DNA from: Agrypnia vestita
Taxonomy: Eukaryota > Arthropoda > Insecta > Trichoptera > Phryganeidae
DNA length: 64,000 bases
Assembly (NCBI GenBank): GCA_016648135.1
Contig: JADDOH010010850.1
Coordinates: 24,521-88,520, forward strand
Direction of reading: 5' to 3'
This document shows positions 53,996 through 64,000 of this stretch, in pieces (within the stretch, counting starts at the first letter, position 1; every line of letters starts with the position of its first letter). The notes below the pieces were generated by a model, which worked only from the letters and a program-made list of their open reading frames with translations, had not been told where the DNA came from and ran no database searches. The position numbers and the translations under genes were made by a program.

Positions 53996-54889
53996 ATCTA
54001 ATGTAAAAAAAATGGGTTACATATAATATATATGAATCTAAGAAATAAAGCGGATTAAAACTGTGTATTACTCCGTCACACAATTCCTGTTATGAGATGA
54101 TTGGATGGGGGGGATGTGTCAAATCAGTCATGGATCCGTTAGCAAAGACTCAAAAATGTATCATGCGAATCATTAGCAAAATATTACTCAGAATTTTTGG
54201 CATTCTTGAATAAAATAGCTTATAAAAAACCCAACAAAAGCAGATAGGACTCGATCAGGATCTCAACGACCAAGAGAGGAGAAATAACGGGACAGATTTT
54301 AAACGCAGTCTGTCCGTGAAAAGAAATTCCTCAGCGCAATTTATGTTGGCGGCGAGTAGTTAAAATTACAGGAATGCCCACCACCGATATATAATAACCT
54401 TTCACCTTTAACTTCCCTCGTTACAAAGGGGGAATTTAACCCGCAAGCCAGGCACGCTTTAATAGAACCTGATATGTGTGATCATAAACCTTTGACCAAC
54501 CCCCATATTGTAATACGGTTTCGCGCAGAAAACGGAACAGATTACGGTGGTTAAAATTTTAACTACAGATACCAAGAAGCAATTTCAAATATGTCAGGGT
54601 GATAAATGCCTCACTGTGAACATCGTCTACTTAATTTTTGTCGTTGTTTTTGTTTGGCATATTATCTAGGCAGTCTCTGGTTTTTGGGCTGTCTAGATAT
54701 CTATGGTTCTCTGTGCAGGTCAAATGTCATTGCCGCGAATCAGATTCTATGGTCATGGTAATTAGTAATTTATCACATCTAGAGAATATTTGTTTTCAAA
54801 TTTCCCAGTAGAAAGCCTAGAATCGAGTGTAATATCAAGGGATTTTCCACGACACCTATACATCCAGTCGAAGTCCTTTTTTCTGCTTT

Positions 54890-55123
54890 TATTTGCGAAT
54901 TTATCGCGACTCATGGCGGGTCTTTGATCGTATGAGACAGACACCGGTGCATATCCTTAGGGAATGTGAACTATTAGGCCAGCGCCATACTGCTCCGGTC
55001 TTCCGTGGCGAAACACCGCTACATTTCTTTCCAAATAATATACGCTTATCAAACACACTGTGCGGACGATCCGTTCGCTTTTCCGATACGCAACGTAAGA
55101 TCGGCCTAGTGAGGCGCTAGCCT
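54890..55123 (+). pseudogene. Possible non-LTR ORF2 C-terminal zinc-knuckle remnant
   Basis: The frame reads RQTPVHILRECELLGQRHTA then a region ending RFSDTQRKIGLVRR-stop. ET..HIL.EC..L...R is the motif near the C-terminus of R1/jockey-like ORF2. The upstream Cys pair is missing. Followed by the 55243-56130 tandem duplication, which could be its 3' UTR. Confidence 0.5.
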
Positions 55124-55242
55124 TAAGGGAAGCCAGAGAAGATATGACAGCGGGCTTGGAAGAAATAGATCACCGATCCCCTGGGAATGGTAACCTACTA
55201 CGAAATGAAGGAATCTCGCACTCTTTCGTCATTTCATCAGAG

Positions 55243-56130
55243 GGAACCTAAGTGTACCAGCGTCTATCACTAATGGGGATGCACGCTGGTACCCTAAGCT
55301 ACCCTCACACGGAGATTTCTATATTGTGATTTCTTTTATTTCGTGTGATTGCGTCTAAGGGAGCGTCCGTAAACCACGTAGCACAATAAAACGGTACAGA
55401 ATATGGAGATCAGTTTGCACATAAGCAATAATTTTAAAATAGTTCAAATCAGTTAAATTTTAAAATAATAATAATAATAAAAAAAATGTCTTCTGGAATT
55501 AATAGGAAAAATCTACGTTAAACTCGAGGGGTTCAAAAGGGTTCAAAATGGTTAATGGGCGCTCTCTTAAATAAAATGAAATGCCTTCAAAGACCGACGT
55601 CTGCGTAGTATTCCAGGTTTCTGGTATACTGCGCAGTCGTAGGTATAGGTTAGGTTAGGTGAGGGTATCAGCGTGTATCACTAACGGGGATGCACGCTAG
55701 TACCCTAAGGTACCCTCACTTGGACCGGAATGAGTACTGCCGGAGATTTCTATATTGTGATTTTTTTTATTTCGTGTCATTGCGTCCAAGTGAACGTCCA
55801 TAAACCACGTAGCACAATAAAACGGTACAGAATATGGAGATCAATTTGCACATAATCAGTAATTTTAAAATAGTTCAAATCAGTTAAATTTTAAGATGAT
55901 AAAAAAGAAAAAATAGCACAAAATGCCTTCTGGAATTAATAGGAAAAAACTACGTTAAACTCGGGGGGGGATTCAAAGCGAAAGTTACGTTAGAGTAATA
56001 TGGGGGGAAGGGGGGTTCAAAAGGGTTCAAAACAGTTTATGGACGCTCTATAAAATAAAACAAAAAATGCCGTCAAAGACCAACGATTACGTAGTATTCC
56101 AGGTTACTGGTATACTGCGCAGTCGTAGGC
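55243..56130 (+). repeat. Tandem duplication of a ~430-bp unit
   Basis: Unit 1 (55243-55665) and unit 2 (55666-56130) share CACTAAYGGGGATGCACGCT, GAGATTTCTATATTGTGATTT, AACCACGTAGCACAATAAAAC, CTTCTGGAATTAATAGG and TGCGTAGTATTCCAGG...TACTGCGCAGTCGTAGG. Unit 2 has an extra ~60-bp stretch with GGGGGGAAGGGG. Noncoding. Confidence 0.75.
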
Positions 56131-56135
56131 ATAGA

Positions 56136-56282
56136 TCTTTTCATATAAGCTTACAATTGAGTTGGTGTGGGTACAGTGCGTAATACGCGCATTGTTTCGT
56201 TGTGTAAACTTAATACAACGAAACAATGCGCGTATTACGCACTGTTCCCACACTAACTCGATTGCAAGCTTATATGAAAAGA
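56136..56282. mobile_element. 147-bp near-perfect hairpin (MITE)
   Basis: Left arm TCTTTTCATATAAGCTTACA...GTGCGTAATACGCGCATTG-TTTCGTTGT and right arm its complement, with few mismatches over about 68 bp and an 11-nt loop. No target duplication clearly identified. Either strand as RNA would form one long stem. Confidence 0.75.
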
Positions 56283-56999
56283 CTTATACAACCACATCAA
56301 ATACGGTAAAATTCAACTTACGTAAATTAACTTCTTCAAGGTGGTTTGAAAAATTTTAATGAAAGAGACTTTCATGGTTTTGCAGTAATTAAGCATTCTG
56401 GGCAGGTGAGAGGGTATTTTACCTTATTTATTAGGAAGTATAAACATATGTAAATAAATTCAGTGCTTTATGAAATGCGTAGAAATTTTGTGTAACCCTC
56501 TCATACGCCTCGATATGTAAATATGAGAAGTCGGTGATAATATTATATGAAGTTCCTTCATCAGGGCTGTAGTCTCAATTTGCTCTACGTCTCACGTTTC
56601 TTCACGCTCCGCTGTCATCCCACACCGTAATGGTTCCCGACGCTGGGAGCAAATAGTGCCTAACACATCGTCAAGATTGCTCTCGGGACACTTTGTAACA
56701 CTCGTGTGGGAAAATCCACCAGCTACAGGTTTTAAGTCGGCGCTAGAATACGGCCAGGCGAACAGAGCCGGATCAAACAATAATTCTATTTAAAAAATAT
56801 ATATGTAAATGTATAATCATTCACTCAATATTGACCATGTCACTCTCACTACTTCCAGACTTTTGTAGGTGTTTCTCGATGTTTCCCAAAAGCCGCAGAT
56901 TATGCTAGGCCGTTCTGGAATCTTCAATAGTATTGTGATCATTTCAAACAACTGTCACTTGACATGAGTGCGTCATACAATACCATGTTTTTTTTTATT

Positions 57000-57425
57000 T
57001 TTATTTTTTTATTTATTAGAGACACTAACAGGATAATGGGTACATGATACTAAGATAATAAACATTATAGTGAAGACTATGCCCATTATTCCAATTACTA
57101 GTGTCTTCGGCACGCTCTAGTAACATGTATTTTTGTAATTAATTATATTTTACATGTACATTTATGTGTATTATATATTTGTGTTTGAGTGTAGTGCGAT
57201 TAGTATTTAATGGATCTATAGGTACATGTCGTCGTTAAGAAAATGAATGTTGTGTATGAGTGAGTTTTTAAACGAAGATAACGTGTCTGCAAGAATATCA
57301 GCATCAATGTTAGGGTCAGCACAATACAAATTATATGTGCGACACAATCTTGTAATGGGAGAAAAGTAACCGACATTATTAGTGTGCTGACTTATTCTGA
57401 AGAACTCCGGGTTTCTTATACGGTT
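57000..57425 (-). pseudogene. LINE copy (jockey/CR1-like) 3' end, reversed
   Basis: Reverse complement of the 50.4-51.06 kb element: the tail at 57000-57060 (TTATTAGAGACACTAACAGG complement), the TGTCTTCGGCACGC block, and coding remnants up to AGTGTGCTGACTTATTCTGAAGAACTCCGGG. Third copy of the family. Confidence 0.7.
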
Positions 57426-58189
57426 ATCTTATACTCATTATATATATATGTTACAATATTTATCCCTCCATTACTGCGATATAAATTTGTATTATATTTA
57501 ATGTTATCCCTTTCAAATTTTACTCAGTTGCACTCAAGGAATCCGAGGAAAACATACAAACCCAAACTACTCCCTTTTCAGACATATAAACCTCCCTCTG
57601 CCAGGAATAAAAATTTTCATTACAATAAAAAAGGCTTTTGTTTTATCATCCAATCCATCAATATTATACCATTCTATTTTAAATTCTGACTGAATCTAAA
57701 TCCCTGACAAGGTCCAACAAAAATTCAGGAACTTAAAAAAAGAATTATTTTTGTTTATACGAGGTATTCTACTTACAGTTTGGGAATCGATTTAGTAAAA
57801 TTTTCACTAACGACGCAATAATATCTCCATATATTTATTCAGACCCATTCAAAATTGCTTATAAACTAGGAAACTCTGGAATTCTAACTCTAAATTTCTT
57901 GGGAACCTTTTAACACGGTGATAGTATTTTTATAGCTTTTCGAGTTTTCGTTGTGAATAAAACTTTTCTCATTTTTTTAATGCATAAAATATACTTTTGT
58001 GGTTTAAAACTTTTCAAATTATGGGGATTACGATTTATAAAGTAGGTACACAGCCAAATAAAATTTATGTTTGAATTTTTTCAAATTATATTCTGAACGA
58101 AAATATTGTGGCGCAGAAATTGAGTTCTTTTCGGAGACGAGTTTTTTAAAACTTTATAGGTAGGTACTACGGGTATTTTATTAAGAGAA

Positions 58190-58322
58190 CATTTGTCCGT
58201 CTGTCAGTCTGTCTGTCCCCGTAACTTCGTCCATAACCTTTTTTTAGTATTTTTTTTAGAATTTAAAAAAAAATATTCGATAATAAGGAACCGACACGTA
58301 AAAGTACCATCATACAGCTAGT
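58190..58322 (+). repeat. ATAATAATTTCGTT...family, internally deleted
   Basis: GTCTGTCTGTCCCCGTAACTTCG at the left, AAGGAACCGACACGTAAAAG-TACC and ACAGCTAGTTATT at the right; the middle is deleted as in 49113-49233. Confidence 0.45.
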
Positions 58323-59167
58323 TATTACAATAAAAAAGCAATTTAAAACTCAGTGAATAAACCATTAATAACATTTTTAAATTTTATTACGATATTAAAA
58401 TGTTAACTCGATATCCTCGTACCGGGACACGGTCTGTCTAAACACGGGCTTTTTAAACACACAAAAGATATTGTTCAAATTAAAATACACAATACGCAGC
58501 ATGATAGAAACACTAAAATGAGTTCAGATGAAAAGAACCGAGAAAATAAAAATCGGATAATTTAGCAGTGTTTGAAAATCTAGAAAGATCAATTCGTGTT
58601 CAGAGGCTTGTCGTAATTTTGGAAACAATGGTTGACCTTTTAGGGGAAGATTTAATAATTTGGATTATTACAACAATCACTCTATGGATCGCAGATTTTC
58701 ACACATGCGCCTAAGCGACCGCGTTAAGCATACTTTCACAATTTTTTTGCCAATCACAATACACCAGAGTTGGCAACATAATTCCATTATGAATCGCTAG
58801 TCTTGCTTCATTGGAAAGATTCATATTGGTCTACAGCCTACCTAGGCAATGAGTTGGGACATTGCAAGGAAGAAGGTATTCATGGCACTATTAACTTTAT
58901 TCACCCTCCCACCCTGGTAAATATACTTATCAAATACACAAGTTTAATTTTAAATTGTTATATTTTTCCTTGTTCCCTGAAGCTTTCTTCTAAAGTTTTT
59001 TGTATAATACATCTGATATTATTGTGGTTCATCTTTAAATTAAAATAAATTGTGAATTTGAGAGTATGTGGTTGATTGTACCACACAACATGTGGACGTT
59101 TGTAACATGTTACAATTGACCACAATTTTGTGATTTTAATACTTTGACATTAACGTTTTTTTTAAAG

Positions 59168-59480
59168 ATGCCAAGTACAAGATTGAGAAGGACCGTGGAC
59201 TATCCAAAGATGTTATGCTTAATGCCGCTAAAGAAGTTATACATCAGAATAGAAGCATACGGAGTACGGCCAAAACACGTGGAATTTGTTACGTTTCCCT
59301 CATGCGGCATGTTAAAAAAATGAAACAATGCTGGACGCTGCTTATGCACAAAGCATACCCACCGAGAGTTGGATTTAGTGCATCACATGCAGAAAGTGGG
59401 CTCATCAAAAGTGTACCGGAACTAGGTCAATATTTTATGACTGTCCTAACTGTCAGTCCGATTAGAAGTTTACAAAACTT
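59168..59480 (+). pseudogene. Pogo-like transposase remnant, internally deleted
   Basis: MPSTRLRRTVDYPK, then after a +1 shift VMLNAAKEVIHQNRSIRSTA and CYVSLMRHVKKM: a psq/CENP-B-type HTH DNA-binding domain. In another frame ESWI-stop-CITCRKWAHQKCTG...FYDCPNCQSD-stop: a C-terminal C..C...W.H..C....CPNC zinc motif. The DDE catalytic domain is entirely missing. Flanking TTACAATTGACCACA motifs (about 59110 and 59775-59810, the latter self-complementary) may be terminal repeats. Dead element. Confidence 0.55.
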
Positions 59481-60094
59481 GATTATTAAAGTAAATTGTT
59501 TTTTATATGCTTTTATCGCATAAATTACCGTTTTTCTGTATTCAATTTGCAGCATCCGCTTACTTAAAATGCTTTTTGGTTTTCTCATTTATATTTGACA
59601 TAAAGTTCAACCCGAACAATAGAGTTTTTAAATTTTCATCGTTCTGTTCATTTTTATTTATCTTATGTTTATGCAGTAATTATAAAATATTGAAATAAAT
59701 ATTTTTATCGTTCATGGACCGTTTTTAATTATTTAACTGATTTAGCTATGGTGTTACAACCATCCCCATATGGTGTTACAATTGACCACGTTAGTGTGGT
59801 CAATTGTAACAGAGGGGGTTGCTCCAATTTTTATTTAATATAACCCAATCTAAGCAAAAAAAAATTAATAAAAATATGTGTGCTTTGTGAAACTTGCCTG
59901 AATATATAAATGTTTATATTTGATGATTATAACCTCCGGGAGGCCGCCTGCAGAAGCTTTTTCAAAAAATGGTACAATTGACCACAGTCTCCCCTACCAC
60001 CATTAAAATACATAACTCTTTACGTAACAATGTCCGTCACTAACGCCAGCAGATGGCGCAAATAATGGTGGCGTATAAAAAGAGACGCGGGCTG

Positions 60095-60388
60095 ACACTG
60101 TCCGCATCAAAGGACTCCTCAGAACAACTGAAATGAAGGTGTTGAGATCCATTACTGGAAAAACTACGTGACCGTGTCCAAAATGAAGACATAAGGAAAT
60201 CTTGCAAAATAGGGGACGTAACACGATGGAATAGATCCAGAAGGAGATTGTGGTGCGGTCACGTAGCCAGAATGGATAGTGACAGACTCGTGCATACAGC
60301 GAATGAAATCCCCTCTGGAAGACGCCCATCGGAAAGACCACCGAAAAGATGGAGGGATATCTGGACCTCGTCATCCCAGAAGGCGTAG
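60095..60388 (+). pseudogene. LINE ORF2 C-terminal remnant
   Basis: TTEMKVLRSITGKTT, then after a shift RVQNEDIRKSCKIGDVTRWN, RRLWCGHVARMDSDRLVHTA and SGRRPSERPPKRWRDIW. WCGHVARM and GRRP..RPPKRW are the usual post-RT landmarks of CR1/RTE-like LINEs. At least one frameshift. Only the C-terminal ~90 residues remain. Confidence 0.75.
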
Positions 60389-60609
60389 TTTGCTGTAGCA
60401 CAGATCAACCAAAAAAACAAAAAAAAACATAATTCTCTATGTAACAGTGTCCGTCACTAGCGCTCCGTCACTAAGATGCTACGCCACTTTACATGGCGTT
60501 ATTCCCACAGCCTTAATCTGCGGCGGAAATATACAGTAAAAGTACTTCATTTTTGATGGGCTATGGTGAGTACCTAGTACTATACAGGGTGCTATTACCT
60601 AGCAAGACA

Positions 60610-60790
60610 TTGATACTTAACTTACATATAAGGTCGATATATTCACGGAAATATACAAGGCTCCTATAGCTTAGTGGTTAGAGCACCGGCCCCGGAAAGG
60701 AGGTGGCCCGGGTTCGAATCCCGGTAGAAGCCAAATATTTTTTCGTGAATTAGGTTTTTCTGTATGTCTTTCTAATTGATTAATTAATTT
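60610..60790 (+). mobile_element. tRNA-derived SINE, plus-strand copy
   Basis: ACATATAAGGTCGATATATTCACGG head, then GGCTCCTATAGCTTAGTGG (A box), GGGTTCGAATCCCGG (B box) and GAAGCC, followed by AAATATTTTTTCGTGAATTAGG and GTCTTTCTAATTG-ATTAATT. Acceptor-like ends pair with one mismatch, D and T arms look real, but the anticodon arm does not. With the shared 5' and 3' extensions of the 4518 and 25141 copies, it is a SINE. Confidence 0.7.
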
Positions 60791-60831
60791 GGTTTTAAAA
60801 ATAGCGAGTGTTTATTTTTTGAATTTCTAGC

Positions 60832-60885
60832 TGGTTCGATTCCCGGGTGAGGCAAGCGAATTTCAGAAAATCTTTGACTGCAGTT
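60832..60885 (+). repeat. Short tRNA-like (B-box) fragment
   Basis: GCTGGTTCGATTCCCGGGTGAGGC has a consensus pol III B box but no A box upstream; probably a truncated SINE. Confidence 0.35.
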
Positions 60886-61514
60886 TTGTTTCTTTTTAAG
60901 AATATAGGAATGTTTTCTGTAAGTAAAATAATCTATCTTAAGGATTTAAAATGGTTTCCCTTCAAGGCCCATTTATTTTTGCCACCCTGTATAATAGCGG
61001 TCAAGACATGTTGTTTTGATAGTACAAACCAATGAAAATACACTCCAATATTTTCGGAACAACAATATAATACCACAAATTAATGAAAGCATCTTTATCT
61101 ACATTTACAAATTCATTCAGACGACAGGGGCACGCTAGGCCGTGTTCATGGGCGCCATTGTGCCATCAGGTTAACGAGAAAACATCATACCTGACACCCG
61201 CTTTTCACAAAATCGTAAACAAAGATGTACTTAAAAATAAAAATAGCTACCGCAGAGTAAACATAAAAGTAATCGGGCTTAACGAAGAATGATAAAACCA
61301 ACATTACCAACGTATTGTACGCAAGCGGCCACAGAATATAATATTACACGCGGCTAAATAAATAATCCGTGTTTTATTTTTGGGCTCCAGACAAAACCGA
61401 AAGCCACAGTAATTCATTACGACAGCGCCGGGACTGACACGTGAAGGTTATTCGGCAAAGGACCCCGAAAATTCTTTAAGTATTCTAACGAATAATGCTA
61501 CCGATTTGAGCTTT

Positions 61515-61640
61515 TCTTTTGAATTCCAAAGAAAAGCTCAAATGCACGCAACTCTCCATGGAGAGATCCAAGCTTGGTGTGAGCCTAAGATATAGAATAA
61601 GAAATGATGAAATTAGGCGCAGAACTAGATATCATGGGTC
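61515..61640 (+). pseudogene. Short LINE ORF2 remnant
   Basis: The frame KCTQLSMERSKLGVSLRYRI then RNDEIRRRT matches the AMERAMLGVSLRDRIRNEEIRRRT-like block that lies after the RT in RTE-type LINEs. Only ~35 recognisable residues. Confidence 0.6.
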
Positions 61641-62559
61641 GTGTAGCGAAGTTAACATGGCAATGGACAGTACATATTGTAATGATATTGGCCTATTCAA
61701 ATAGACATTGCTGAAAAATTATACGAAAATATCTATCTGCCGGATAAGTAGGTGCGGGCGAGCTTTATTATTTCTGCACGCGGGCGTGTAAAGCAGGCTT
61801 TATGTTATTTTGTTTAACGAGATTGTCCAATCACAGACGCGGGCGTTAGCACCGAATCTGACCAATGAGGATGGTTCGGAGAGTTAGACTTTACCTTTAC
61901 ACGTCGGTTGAAGTCAAAAATGGCGAGAAATATAGACTATATAAGACATACAAATTCGAGGATCTGCCCTTCTTTCTTCAGCATCAACGTTGGCCGGAGG
62001 CTCTTGTGGAGAGAGGACCGAAAATACCATCAGTGAGTCACAGAGGCAGCAACACTCGACGATACAGCTAAGCATTTTCAATATTATTTATTTCTATTGC
62101 CTTTTTCGTGTATTCAATTTAGAACTTTCTGGATCGTAACAATTATAGATACATGTTGTGGATTGTTTTGTTACGTATTTTGGGCCTAGGGATAATTATT
62201 ACTATACGCGCTTCAGATTCAATATACAAGAAATCGTAATATGGCGACTGTGATAGTTATTCAAATTATTGCATAACGCTTATGAAATATATAATTCTGT
62301 CGCTGTTCATATGAAAAATCACTTAAATTTGATATTCATATATTACCAAAGATATAAAGGCTTTAAAATGGAATACTTTACTGACGAAGGGTGTTTCGTG
62401 TTTGTTCGTGGGTTTAAAATTTCAGAATAATTATGTATATTCAATGTCGCGAGGTTCGGAATGTGCGAGAGGTTCTTCAGGGCGGATGTATTCTTATGCT
62501 AACGAATGCTTTGTTATCTATACTGGCGATTGAATACGCGGATTTCTATATGATTTGTG

Positions 62560-63155
62560 TAGATCGTGCGAGGAGTTTCTTACTAATAATATATTTTAAA
62601 AATGCTTCTGGATTTTATATTTGTTTTATTAAAACATGATTGTGTGGTTTATTTGAACTCGTTACATGCTTTTATTGCGTCATTGGGCAACCGTTCTAAA
62701 CACAATTTGTTCCTATCAAGTTCTTATAAAACGTATTTCGAATTGCACATGTTGTATAGAGATAGTTAATTTAGATGCGGCCGGTCTTCAGCTGGGGAAC
62801 ACATTTATGTTTTCTATTGCGGTTAATTATTTTATTATCGGCCTGTATTCGAAGGAGCTGTGCGTAGTCAATGTCGCGATTGCTGTCTGATCTTGTTTCA
62901 ATTAGTACGAGAATTTAATTATGTGTTTTGATATCACGATTGTAAGCGTGATATAGATTCAAATCGTACGAGGAATTTCCTACAAACAATATATTTTAAA
63001 AATGCATCTGGATTTTATATTTATTTTATTAAAACAGGAATGTGTGGTTTATTTGAACTCGTTACATGTTTGTATTGCGTATCATTAGGCAATCGTTGAA
63101 AACACGATTTGTTCCTATCAAGTTCTTATAAAGACGTGTTTCGAATTGTATATAT
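62560..63155 (+). repeat. ~190-bp repeat duplicated at ~403-bp spacing
   Basis: TATTTTAAAAATGCTTCTGG...GTGTGGTTTATTTGAACTCG-TTACATG...TTGTTCCTATCAAGTTCTTATAAA...TTTCGAATTG occurs at 62560-62750 and again at 62965-63155. It borders the 132-bp array. Noncoding. Confidence 0.65.
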
Positions 63156-63163
63156 TCCTTAAT

Positions 63164-63600
63164 TGCGATAGTTATTCATATGACATTGTTTTTATTCATT
63201 CAATATTAGATATTTGAAATGTTTTTTTTTACAACATATTCCATTATTGTGGGTCGTTTGCGGTTAGATCAAGTTAACCTTCGGTCTTCCGTAGCCGTGA
63301 TAGTTCTTCATATGACATTGTTTATTCATTCAATATTAGATATTTGAAATGTTTTCTAGAACATTATTCACTATTGTGGGCAGTTCGCGGTGTGTTCAGG
63401 GGTGGTTAACCTTCGGCCATCCGTAATCGCGATAGTTATTCATATGACATTGTTTTTACTCATTCAATATTAGATATTTGAAATGTTTCTACAACATTTG
63501 CCATTATTGTGGGCAGTTCGCGGTTTGTTCAGGGGTAGTTAACCTTCGGTCTTCCGTGATCACGTTATTTACTTATATGACAGATTGTTTTGCTTTGTTC
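63164..63600 (+). repeat. Tandem array, ~132-bp period
   Basis: GYGATAGTTMTTCATATGACATT starts units at 63164, 63297 and 63429, with a decayed fourth at 63562. Each contains CATTCAATATTAGATATTTGAAATG and AGTTAACCTTCGGTCTTCCG. Satellite-like. Confidence 0.8.
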
Positions 63601-63672
63601 GTTTAATATAAGTAATATCATATTTTTATGAGTTACCGTAATTATTTATCTATATGATTTTATTATTGAGAG

Positions 63673-64000
63673 TGATGCAACGAATACTACTTTCATGAAT
63701 ACGAATATCAGGCCTACTATTCGGTGAATACGAATGCGAATATTTCCACCAAGGTAGGGGAACTTGAACATACTTGTAAATATAATAACCTTGATGCAAC
63801 GAATACTACCTTCATGAATACGAATATCAGGCCTACTATTCGGTGAATACGAATGCGAATATTTCCACCAAGGTGGGGGAACTTGAACATACTTGTAAAT
63901 ATAATACCCTTGATGCAACGAATACTACCTTCATGAATACGAATATCAGGCCTACTATTCGGTGAATACGAATGCGAATATTTCCACCAATGTGGGGGAG
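63673..64000 (+). repeat. Tandem array, ~120-bp period, open at window end
   Basis: GATGCAACGAATACTAC begins units at 63673, 63793 and 63912; units are nearly identical (TTCATGAATACGAATATCAGG, GGTGAATACGAATGCGAATAT, TTCCACCAAGGTGGGGGAAC). The array continues past the window. Open frames over it are artefacts. High identity implies recent amplification. Confidence 0.9.

Larger units (their letters stand above)
46637..64000 (-). other. amon: amon intron (upstream part)
   Basis: From the acceptor next to 46636 to the window end. The exon carrying the earlier propeptide and the signal-peptide exon were looked for and not found, so the intron probably extends further. Stretches with nothing identified: about 48270-49110, 49240-50340, 51065-51310, 52555-52960 (GC-richer patch at 52600-52790), 54000-54880, 56290-56990 (GC-richer patch at 56580-56780), 57430-58180, 58330-59160, 59700-60090, 60800-61510 and 61720-62550. 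Confidence 0.75.

Noticed and set aside
60661..60733. Functional tRNA gene
   Set aside because: A and B boxes are present, but the anticodon arm does not pair, the acceptor stem has a mismatch, and the same extended sequence recurs at 4518 and 25141 as a SINE.
62433..62890. Small genes with hydrophobic products
   Set aside because: They lie in duplicated satellite-like DNA (62560-63155) and lack family similarity.

Overview
The window is AT-rich, intron-dominated arthropod DNA. The organism is most likely a lepidopteran or closely related insect: the only host protein recognised is an insect-type prohormone convertase, and the repeat landscape (mariner, Penelope-like elements with hammerhead ribozymes, tRNA-derived SINEs, RTE/CR1/jockey-like LINE tails, GTAGGTAC-rich spacer) fits. 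The order-level call is an inference.

Host gene. Three short minus-strand exons read together, in order and in phase, as part of neuroendocrine convertase 2 (PC2; amontillado, amon, in insects). They lie at 46402-46636 (end of the propeptide, RVKR cleavage site, start of the catalytic domain up to the catalytic Asp), 30866-30903 (VDYMHPDLKYNY) and 21994-22070 (NAEASYDFSSNDPYPYPR...). All three have consensus splice sites and compatible phases (0-1, 1-0, 0-2). The gene runs right to left through the whole window. Its introns here are 15.5 kb and 8.8 kb, with at least 17 kb of intron upstream and 22 kb downstream. The signal peptide/early propeptide exons and the His/Ser exons were not found here.

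Everything else is intronic and mostly mobile DNA. 1-22 kb: MITEs and fold-back repeats, SINEs, LINE scraps, LTR-like repeats, a 221-bp hammerhead-ribozyme element inserted in a SINE, and a Penelope-like (PLE) GIY-YIG fragment with its own hammerhead. 22-31 kb: an intact 1286-bp mariner with perfect 29-bp inverted repeats and an uninterrupted transposase, and a PLE copy with inverted terminal segments. 31-46 kb: several PLE copies with hammerheads, nested LINEs, and LINE/SINE nests. 46.6-47.2 kb: a 19-bp minisatellite abutting the amon 3' splice site. 47-64 kb: more LINE, SINE and LTR debris, tandem repeats of about 129, 440, 132 and 120 bp, a pogo-like transposase remnant, and satellite-like DNA running off the right edge.

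The most distinctive theme is the number of hammerhead-ribozyme motifs (eight recognisable, plus partial or degenerate ones). They belong to at least three PLE sequence types. All have a palindromic or near-palindromic tiny stem III and one extra nucleotide between the CUGANGA core and helix II. One intact copy (4609-4650) is in the sense orientation of the amon pre-mRNA.
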